Assembly (NCBI GenBank): GCA_964451985.1
Contig: CAYVKB010000046.1
Span: 1-20,067, forward strand
Direction: 5' to 3'
Source: GBS-DC sp964451985
Lineage (GTDB): Bacteria; Armatimonadota; Fimbriimonadia; Fimbriimonadales; GBS-DC
Length of the DNA stretch: 20,067 bases
Positions 15,460 through 20,067 of this stretch are shown in pieces; the first letter of the stretch is position 1; each line of letters starts with the position of its first letter. The notes under the pieces are model-generated. The model made no database searches, was not told where the DNA came from, and saw only the letters and a program-made list of their open reading frames with translations. The position numbers were made by a program, and so were the translations under genes.

Positions 15460-15576
15460 ATGATTGAGGAGCGCATTGGCGAATGGCTCAGCAACGGTAC
15501 ATGGCGTGTGCGCGTGAGCCAAGTCGAGCCTGTTGGTAACCCCTTCTTGGGCAACGGAGTCAAGGGTACGCCGTAA
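15460..15576 (+). other. Short open frame, possible gene remnant
   Basis: A 38-residue frame reads MIEERIGEWLSNGTWRVRVS followed by QVEPVGNPFLGNGVKGTP. The alternating hydrophobic strand pattern and Gly/Asn turns look like real protein rather than random translation. An in-frame stop lies 9 nt upstream, and there is no convincing ribosome binding site. It may be the relic of a larger secreted or beta-sandwich protein, or a chance frame. The family is not recognised. It is the only gene-like content in 15404-15869. Confidence 0.3.
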
Positions 15577-15650
15577 CAATTGAGATACGCATCCTGACCA
15601 CTCGGACGGTTTCGTTTTTTGCCTCAGGCTTTGACAAGCTGCTCCCTTGC

Positions 15651-15680
15651 CGAGATTTCCCGCCTTCGGCTCGGAATAAC
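15651..15680 (-). repeat. Dispersed TCATTCCGAGC repeat, inverted copy
   Basis: Read on the minus strand this is GTTATTCCGAGC, then CGAAGGCGGGAAATCTCG, a diverged copy of the 15706-15734 element. GCTCGGAAT here and ATTCCGAGC at 15709-15717 are exactly complementary, so the pair can fold into a long hairpin around about 30 nt. Confidence 0.65.
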
Positions 15681-15705
15681 TAGCTGATTTTCGCGTGAAC
15701 AGCCC

Positions 15706-15734
15706 TGTCATTCCGAGCAGAGCGAGGAATCTCG
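15706..15734 (+). repeat. Dispersed TCATTCCGAGC...CGAGGAATCT repeat, direct copy
   Basis: TGTCATTCCGAGCAGAGCGA then GGAATCTCG; it differs from the copy at 6749-6778 at only a few bases. It forms an inverted pair with 15651-15680. Confidence 0.8.
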
Positions 15735-15774
15735 CCAGACTTGTTGTCAAATGAGATAAGAAAGCGTCCTCACC

Positions 15775-15828
15775 GTCGTACCGAGCGCACGGATAGGAAT
15801 GTCCGTGCTACATTCAGCTCGGTGCGAC
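15775..15828. repeat. Nested hairpin containing a GCACGGA/TCCGTGC repeat
   Basis: The outer stem is GTCGTACCGAGC (15775-15786) with GCTCGGTGCGAC (15817-15828), 12 bp with one G-T pair. The inner stem is GCACGGA (15787-15793) with TCCGTGC (15802-15808). The inner stem is continuous with the outer on the 5' side, and TACATTCA bulges on the 3' side. The inner part, ending CTAC, recurs at 15844-15868. It lies between convergent transcription units and could end transcripts from either side, although no T tract follows. Confidence 0.75.
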
Positions 15829-15843
15829 AGGTCGTCTGCCCGT

Positions 15844-15868
15844 GCACGAACAGGAATATCTGTGCTAC
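15844..15868. repeat. Second, degenerate copy of the GCACGGA...GTGCTAC hairpin
   Basis: GCACGAACAGGAATATCTGT then GCTAC matches the 15787-15811 element at most positions but has lost part of its stem. It stops 1 nt before the sufD stop codon on the minus strand. Confidence 0.65.
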
Positions 15869-15869
15869 C

Positions 15870-17246
15870 TTATGCGCTCACGGCGACTTCCTCTTCCAGT
15901 TCCGCCAAGTCCATGAAGTAGCGCGGCGCTTCGCCTTTGAGTTTCTGCGCCAGTAGCTTCTGGATGGAGAGGCGCAGGTCGTTGGGCTTAATCTCGCGTA
16001 GTACCACCTCGAAAAAGCCCATGATAATCAACGCTTCAGCAGCAGGCGGGTCGATACCGCGCGAACGGAGGTAGAACACTTCCTCAGGCTGGATGGGACC
16101 AACCGTTGCGCCGTGGGTGCAGCGCACCTCGTTCGCGCCGATTTCCAAGTTCGGGATTGTGTACGCCTGCGCCTCGTCGCTCAGCAGCAGGTTGCGGTTC
16201 GCTTGATAGGCGTCGGTGTGCTGCGCCTTCGGATGCACGCGAATCATGCCCGAGAAGACCGACACGGCTTCATCATACAGCGCGCCTTTGTACAGCAGGT
16301 CGCTATGCGTGTGCCCCACGCGATGGTCTTGCAGCGTGCGGAAGTCCAGATGCTGCTTGCCGTCGCCGAAGAACAGCCCTAGCGGTCGGGCTTCCGCACC
16401 CTGCTCGGTCATCAGGTGTTGCAGCACGGTGCGCCCCACCTTCGCGCCCAGCCCCACGTTCAGAGACAGCACACGGCTATCGCGCTGCTGCTCGTAGTCC
16501 ACGCTGCTGATGAACAGGCTCTTGCGCCCCATGCGCTGCATAATCGTGTGGTACAGCTCGCTATTGGGCTTGTTGAATACCTCCACCGCGCCCAGCACGA
16601 ACACCTGCGCGTCATCGGGCGAGAAGAACGACTGCACCACATTTGCCGCGCTACCTTGCTCTGCTACAATCACCGTGTGCGGCAGGTGCAAGCCGGGCGT
16701 CTCGAACCAGTGGATAATCTCAATCACGCCCTCCACCTGCACGTTGCGAGGGATAGACACATACAACCCGCTGTCCCACGCGGCGGTGTGCAGCAAGGTG
16801 AACTTATCGCCCGGAATCGGCGCGAGGCGCCCCAAGTCGCGCTCCAGCAGCTCGGGGTTCGTGGTGAGCACTTCGTGCAGGTCACGCACTTGCACGCCCT
16901 GCTCGCGCAGCGCATCGGGAATGTGTGCTTCAAAGCCGAAGCCCGCCTTGTGGAACACCGTGATGACGGGCTTTTCTGTGAGGAAGGGGGGCATCTGTGT
17001 GGGCGCGTCGCCGCGCGGGGCGTCGCTCCACGCTACCGCTACGTAATCTTCTAAATGTAAAGTAGTTATGTCGGTGTATCGCCAATCCTCCTGCTTAGGC
17101 GAGGGGATGGGCAGTTGCAGAAATCTTTCGTAAGCTTCCAAGCGTCGTTGAATATGCCATTCGGGTTCGCCGTGGGCGCGCGCCTGCTGCTCGATGCGCT
17201 CGCGCGTCAGCCCTTGCGGAACATCCTTGAGAAACTCCATCGTCAT
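15870..17246 (-). CDS. sufD: Fe-S cluster assembly protein SufD
   Basis: 458 residues. SufD partners SufB and SufC in the SUF scaffold that builds Fe-S clusters, with a role in iron entry. The right-handed beta-helix core is seen as repeated short strands (about 170-400). The C-terminal signature is RCTHGATVGPIQPEEVFYLR, including the conserved His of SufD, then SRGIDPPAAEALIIMGFFEV. The N-terminal helical domain includes PSPKQEDWRYTDI. The start ATG 17246 has AGGAGG (17259-17254) at 7 nt. The usual sufB and sufC neighbours are absent in this window. The gene follows the metallo-hydrolase by 58 nt but appears to have its own promoter there. Confidence 0.93.
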   Translation of the reverse strand: MTMEFLKDVPQGLTRERIEQQARAHGEPEWHIQRRLEAYERFLQLPIPSPKQEDWRYTDITTLHLEDYVAVAWSDAPRGDAPTQMPPFLTEKPVITVFHKAGFGFEAHIPDALREQGVQVRDLHEVLTTNPELLERDLGRLAPIPGDKFTLLHTAAWDSGLYVSIPRNVQVEGVIEIIHWFETPGLHLPHTVIVAEQGSAANVVQSFFSPDDAQVFVLGAVEVFNKPNSELYHTIMQRMGRKSLFISSVDYEQQRDSRVLSLNVGLGAKVGRTVLQHLMTEQGAEARPLGLFFGDGKQHLDFRTLQDHRVGHTHSDLLYKGALYDEAVSVFSGMIRVHPKAQHTDAYQANRNLLLSDEAQAYTIPNLEIGANEVRCTHGATVGPIQPEEVFYLRSRGIDPPAAEALIIMGFFEVVLREIKPNDLRLSIQKLLAQKLKGEAPRYFMDLAELEEEVAVSA

Positions 17247-17265
17247 TCTGTAGCCTCCTAAATAC

Positions 17266-17308
17266 TTAGCGTGGCTAAATTATGGCATATTGGAGGGACT
17301 GGAGTCAA
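17266..17308 (-). promoter_or_regulatory. sufD promoter with overlapping inverted-repeat operator
   Basis: On the minus strand -35 TTGACT (17308-17303) and -10 CATAAT (17284-17279) are 18 nt apart, the best sigma-70 style promoter in the window. Right after the -10 lies the perfect inverted repeat TTAGC-CAC-GCTAA (17278-17266), covering the expected transcription start. The -35 overlaps the stop codon of the upstream gene. An operator here would block initiation. The half-site resembles the TTAG/CTAA halves of DtxR/IdeR-type iron-regulator boxes, but the match is short. Confidence 0.6.
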
Positions 17309-18069
17309 CCCATCTCTATCACTTGCCCATCATACGCCAGTTGAATATTCGGGGGCAGTTCCGCGTTTGTCGCCTCGTAGTCCAAATCGTGAGTGAGGTG
17401 AGTGAACAGCGTGCGCTGCGCCCCTAACTGCTGGGCGACCTCCAACGCCTTGTCAAAGTGGAAGTGGGTGGGGTGCGGCTGACGGCGCAGGGCGTCCAGA
17501 ATCAGCAACTTCAGCCCCTGCAGGCGTTGCCCCGTGTCGGGAGGGATATAGCTGACATCGGTCACGTATGCGAAGTCGCCGATACGGAACGCCAGAATGG
17601 GCATCTCGCCGTGAAACACGCGCAACGGCTCGATAGTCAGTTCGCCGATTTGCAGTTCGCCTGTGATTTCGCGGAACTCGATTTGCGGGGTGCTAACGCC
17701 CGGGGGATACGGAAAGAAGATGTACCGAAACACGCGCTTGAGGTCGTCCAGTGCGCTGGCTTCGGCATACACGGGCACAGGGCGTCCGGTGTAAATCGTG
17801 AAGCCGCGGATGTCGTCCAGTCCCATGATGTGGTCGGCGTGGGTGTGGGTAATCAGCACGGCGTTGAGATGCTGGTCTAAGCCTGCGCGCAGCAGTTGCA
17901 GGCGCAGTTCGGGGGGCGCGTCGATGAGGATGTGGGTCTCACCCTGCTGGATATGCACACTGGGGCGAGTGCGATGGTTGCGCGGGTCGGTGGAGATGCA
18001 TACGGCGCAGCGACAGCCGAGTTGCGGCACGCCCATCGAAGTGCCACAGCCCAAGATGGTGACGCGCAC
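17305..18069 (-). CDS. MBL-fold metallo-hydrolase, PhnP-like
   Basis: 254 residues from GTG 18069. The beta-lactamase-fold metal site is HTHADH (75-80) with D50 in ILIDAPPEL. A late His in VFHGEMPILAF and D171-type ligand region VTDVSY complete the pattern. The N-terminal LGCGTSMGVPQLGCRCAVC carries the Cys cluster (C19, C21, C24) that binds a structural zinc in PhnP-type phosphodiesterases. The expected reaction is hydrolysis of a cyclic or linear phosphodiester; the substrate is unknown. The frame is open upstream to 18306, but that part overlaps plsX. AGGAGG (18087-18082) spans the end of plsX, 12 nt before GTG. Last gene of the DUF177-rpmF-plsX operon. Confidence 0.85.
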   Translation of the reverse strand: MRVTILGCGTSMGVPQLGCRCAVCISTDPRNHRTRPSVHIQQGETHILIDAPPELRLQLLRAGLDQHLNAVLITHTHADHIMGLDDIRGFTIYTGRPVPVYAEASALDDLKRVFRYIFFPYPPGVSTPQIEFREITGELQIGELTIEPLRVFHGEMPILAFRIGDFAYVTDVSYIPPDTGQRLQGLKLLILDALRRQPHPTHFHFDKALEVAQQLGAQRTLFTHLTHDLDYEATNAELPPNIQLAYDGQVIEMG

Positions 18070-18076
18070 TTGCCCG

Positions 18077-19084
18077 TTAGCCCTCCTTCTCTTGGTGGAG
18101 CAGCGTGAGCGCGTGCCGCAGCGTGGGGATGAGACGGTTCGCGACGGCTTGCGCGGCGACGGCAATCGCCTGACGCACGGCGTAGCTGTCGGAGCGTCCG
18201 TGCCCGATGATACATACGCCGTCCACGCCCAGCAGCGGCGCGCCGCCCCACTCGCGGTAGTCCAGCCGCCGCTTGATGCGACTGAACGCGGGCTTGAGCA
18301 GCGCAAGCGGCAGCTTATTCAGCGTGTTGCGGGTCAACTCCTCCTTAACCACTTTCATTACAATCTCCGCTACGCCCTCACTGGTCTTCAGGAAGATGTT
18401 GCCCACAAAGCCGTCGCACACCACTACATCCGCGACGCCGTCGAAGAAGGTCTTGCCCTCCACGTTGCCTACGAACTCGTCTTTGAGTTGGCTTTGGAGC
18501 AGCTGGTACGCTTCTTTGGTGACGCTATTGCCTTTGGTGGCTTCCTCGCCGATGTTGAGCAGCCCCACACGCGGATTTGGGATTTCCAGCACCTGCGCGG
18601 CGTAGATTTGTCCCATCAGCGCGAAGTCGAGCAGCTGGCGCGGGGAGCAGTCGACGGTTGCGCCACTATCGAGCAGCACGCATCGTCCCGTATAGGTGGG
18701 CAGCACGGTGGCGATGGCGGGTCGGTCGACATACGGCAGCCCACCCCAGAGCAGTTTGGCGGTGACGCCGACCGCGCCCGTGTTGCCCATCGAGACCAGC
18801 GCGTCCGCCTTGCCCTCTTTCACCAGACGGGCGGCGACTACAAGCGATGAGTCGCGCTTGCGCCGAATCGCCATCACCGGCGAGTCGTCCATCGTAATCA
18901 CCTGTGAGGCGTGGTGTACAATCAGGTTCGACGGTCGCCCGCGCTTGGGCAGTAGCGGCTCGATTTGCGCCGTGTCACCCACCAGCAGGATTTCGAAGCT
19001 AACCTGCCGGGCAGATTCCAGTGCGCCTGCTACAATCTCTTGAGGGGCGTAGTCGCCCCCCATCGCGTCGACGGCGATGCGCAT
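18077..19084 (-). CDS. plsX: Phosphate acyltransferase PlsX
   Basis: 335 residues. PlsX makes acyl-phosphate from acyl-ACP for the PlsY step of phosphatidic acid synthesis, as a peripheral membrane enzyme. Family marks are IAVDAMGGDYAP at the start, SMGNTGA (98-104), LLDSGATVDC, IGEEATKGN, VVCDGFVGNI and the C-terminal YREWGGAPLLGVDGVCIIGH. Length is normal. ATG 19084 lies 3 nt after the rpmF stop. It is the third gene of the conserved yceD-rpmF-plsX cluster. Here the next gene is a metallo-hydrolase rather than fabH or fabD, which commonly follow plsX. Confidence 0.97.
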   Translation of the reverse strand: MRIAVDAMGGDYAPQEIVAGALESARQVSFEILLVGDTAQIEPLLPKRGRPSNLIVHHASQVITMDDSPVMAIRRKRDSSLVVAARLVKEGKADALVSMGNTGAVGVTAKLLWGGLPYVDRPAIATVLPTYTGRCVLLDSGATVDCSPRQLLDFALMGQIYAAQVLEIPNPRVGLLNIGEEATKGNSVTKEAYQLLQSQLKDEFVGNVEGKTFFDGVADVVVCDGFVGNIFLKTSEGVAEIVMKVVKEELTRNTLNKLPLALLKPAFSRIKRRLDYREWGGAPLLGVDGVCIIGHGRSDSYAVRQAIAVAAQAVANRLIPTLRHALTLLHQEKEG

Positions 19085-19087
19085 CGT

Positions 19088-19288
19088 TTACTCGTTGGTC
19101 GCGACGGTCTCGGCAATCGCCACTTCGTACTTGCGCTTCTTGTAGTAGCCGCATACGGAGCAGGCGCGGTGGGGCGCTACCATCGCGCCGCAGTGGGTGC
19201 AGCGGCTCAAGCCTGGCATTTCCAGCTTGTAGTGCGTGCGTCGTTTCGCGCCACGCGCGTGCGAGTGTCGTCGTTTCGGGTTCGCCAT
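19088..19288 (-). CDS. rpmF: Large ribosomal subunit protein bL32
   Basis: 66 residues beginning MANPKRRHSHARGAKRRTHY, the standard bL32 start. Four Cys (C30, C33, C43, C46) form a zinc ribbon, so this is the zinc-binding C+ form. AAGGAGG (19302-19296) lies 7 nt before ATG 19288, and the DUF177 stop is 15 nt upstream. The tail is slightly longer and more acidic than in many homologs. Confidence 0.97.
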   Translation of the reverse strand: MANPKRRHSHARGAKRRTHYKLEMPGLSRCTHCGAMVAPHRACSVCGYYKKRKYEVAIAETVATNE

Positions 19289-19303
19289 GTTCTTGCCTCC
19301 TTG

Positions 19304-19840
19304 TTAATCTTCGCTGTACCACGCTCGCGCCAGCGCCTCAAACGCAGGATGCCCCGCCTTCGGCACACAGCTGCAAGCGCCTTCGTTCAGGTTCTGTCCG
19401 CAGGTCGGGCACAAGCCTTTGCACTCCTCTTTGCAGACAGGTGCCATCGGCAACTCCAGCAGCAGATATTGCCGTAGCAAATCGTCGGCGTACAGGTAGT
19501 TCCCCTCGAACACGGGGAAAGAGTCCCGATCGTCCACTTCGGCGTAGCCGGACGCACTGAGTGCTGCGGGCGTGCCCGTCAGTAGGAACTCCTCGTGCAC
19601 CTCAAACGCCACGGGCAGCTGAAAATAGCCCAAACAGCGTCCGCACTCCAGCCACACGACAGTGTGGAACGCCCCAGACAGGCGCAGGATTCGTCCGCCG
19701 CTCTCGGCGACCAGCGTGCCGCGAATCGGTTCCGCCAGCGGGGGAGCCTCTTCCCGCTCCAGACGGAGTTCAATCGGGTACTCCACACGCCGCCCCGGAT
19801 GTTGGACGACGTCATTTAAATCCAACCGATACATATTCAT
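19304..19840 (-). CDS. yceD: DUF177 / YceD family protein
   Basis: 178 residues. YceD is linked to 23S rRNA accumulation in characterised homologs, and its gene almost always precedes rpmF, as here. Cys pairs are present at C66/C69 (LECGRC) and in the C-terminal knuckle C136, C140, C144, C147, C156, C158 (CKEECKGLCPTCG), probably zinc-binding. The strand-rich middle has the family segment VYVE-like region at 100-120. ATG 19840 is chosen because GGGGGAG lies just upstream and MNMYRLDLND fits the family start; a longer frame to 19909 runs through the promoter and palindrome. First gene of the operon to plsX and the metallo-hydrolase. Confidence 0.9.
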   Translation of the reverse strand: MNMYRLDLNDVVQHPGRRVEYPIELRLEREEAPPLAEPIRGTLVAESGGRILRLSGAFHTVVWLECGRCLGYFQLPVAFEVHEEFLLTGTPAALSASGYAEVDDRDSFPVFEGNYLYADDLLRQYLLLELPMAPVCKEECKGLCPTCGQNLNEGACSCVPKAGHPAFEALARAWYSED

Positions 19841-19853
19841 CGCAGCTCCCCCT

Positions 19854-19869
19854 GTAGCCTGCAGGCTAC
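19854..19869. promoter_or_regulatory. Perfect 16 bp palindrome upstream of yceD
   Basis: GTAGCCTGCAGGCTAC is fully self-complementary. It sits between the TATACT box and the ribosome binding site of yceD, right at the predicted transcript start. It could be an operator, a 5' hairpin, or a minimal copy of the CTAC-ended hairpin repeats of this window. Confidence 0.5.
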
Positions 19870-19877
19870 GAAGAAAA

Positions 19878-19883
19878 AGTATA
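19878..19883 (-). promoter_or_regulatory. Candidate -10 box (TATACT) of the yceD-rpmF-plsX operon
   Basis: Minus-strand TATACT lies 37 nt before ATG 19840. Upstream TTGTAT (19909-19904) is 20 nt away, too far for a standard -35. It is the fourth TATACT located just before a gene in this window. Confidence 0.4.
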
Positions 19884-19950
19884 CCCCACACCGACGAGTT
19901 ATGATACAATACGCCTTGTGTGGTTTACATCATCGGCAGCGTGACATATC

Positions 19951-19967
19951 GTCGGCGGGACGCCGTG
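19951..19967. repeat. Isolated partial copy of the 454-770 hairpin unit
   Basis: GTCGGCGGGACGCCGTG matches the core of the array units, with the last stem bases and the CTAC foot lost. It shows that the unit is dispersed as well as tandem. Confidence 0.65.
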
Positions 19968-20012
19968 TAAAATGTAAAAAAAATTACAGAGGGGTTTACA
20001 AGGTCGGGGGTG

Positions 20013-20047
20013 GGGGGGGTGGCAATTGGAACGCTGCGCACCCCCCC
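20013..20047. other. G-tract/C-tract hairpin
   Basis: GGGGGGGTG (20013-20021) pairs perfectly with CACCCCCCC (20039-20047) around a 17 nt loop. The plus-strand G runs (20006-20022) could alternatively form a G-quadruplex. No T tract follows, so a simple terminator is unlikely. Confidence 0.45.
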
Positions 20048-20067
20048 AGAAATGTAAACGATTGCCT

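Larger units (their letters stand above)
19924..20058. promoter_or_regulatory. Cluster of TGTAAA / TTTACA motifs
   Basis: TTTACA at 19924-19929 and 19995-20000, TGTAAA at 19966-19971, 19973-19978 and 20053-20058, and a partial TTACA at 19984-19988 lie within 135 bp of otherwise gene-free sequence. They occur in both orientations, as for a cooperative DNA-binding protein, but could also reflect AT-rich promoter DNA for a gene beyond the window. Confidence 0.3.

Noticed and set aside
15601..15625. Rho-independent terminator at the T6 run (15615-15620)
   Set aside because: No stable stem precedes the T run on either strand.
15187..15750. 187-codon minus-strand frame over the CDGSH gene and the following gap
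   Set aside because: It covers the CDGSH gene in antisense and the repeat region; composition is unlike a real protein and its start lies in the dispersed repeat.
18070..18306. N-terminal extension of the PhnP-like protein
   Set aside because: It overlaps plsX in another frame and is Arg/Ser-rich. The family N-terminus MRVTILGCGTS starts at GTG 18069.
17798..18850. 350-codon plus-strand frame across plsX and the metallo-hydrolase
   Set aside because: It is antisense to two genes with clear family motifs; no recognisable domain or SD.

Overview
The window is a moderately GC-rich, gene-dense bacterial chromosome segment. The organism is a diderm: it has an Omp85/BamA-type outer-membrane assembly protein, a Skp/OmpH-like periplasmic chaperone and a lipoprotein. 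It also carries several families of GC-rich hairpin repeats, a zinc-ribbon L32, and an RqcH/NFACT protein. This mix suggests a deep-branching, possibly thermophilic, environmental diderm such as an Armatimonadota-like lineage. That placement is inference from recall and was not checked against a database.

Layout. 1-441: 3' end of a GH50-type (agarase-like) glycoside hydrolase. 454-770: nine-unit hairpin repeat array between convergent genes. 783-3494 (-): valS. 3689-7713 (+): envelope-biogenesis cluster of an ECF sigma factor, BamA (stop/start overlap), Skp/OmpH-like chaperone and a coiled-coil lipoprotein whose start region is built from two repeats. 7695-11116 (-): an ABC ATPase followed 2 nt later by a cytoplasmic GH2 glycosidase that carries an in-frame repeat insertion. 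11235-11448 (-): wreck of a DUF433/DUF5615 toxin-antitoxin-like pair. 11472-13184 (-): NFACT/RqcH-type ribosome quality control protein. 13326-15403 (+): tightly coupled polysaccharide-deacetylase-like protein, M29 aminopeptidase and CDGSH Fe-S protein. 15404-15869: repeat-rich convergent intergenic region. 15870-17246 (-): stand-alone sufD with its own promoter and a candidate operator. 17305-19840 (-): DUF177/YceD, rpmF, plsX and a PhnP-like metallo-hydrolase, a variant of the widespread yceD-rpmF-plsX lipid/ribosome operon. 19841-20067: upstream regulatory region with a palindrome, TGTAAA motifs and a G-tract hairpin.

Most of the genes are housekeeping. The unusual content is the repeat biology. 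Three different hairpin families (array 454-770; 15775-15868; palindrome 19854-19869) share a CTAC foot (GTAG when read on the minus strand), the signature of REP elements mobilised by RAYT (TnpA-REP) transposases. Other repeats have been absorbed into genes: one inserted in frame in the GH2 gene, and a pair supplying the ribosome binding region, start codon and signal-peptide n-region of the lipoprotein gene. No tRNA, rRNA, CRISPR array or intact insertion sequence was seen.
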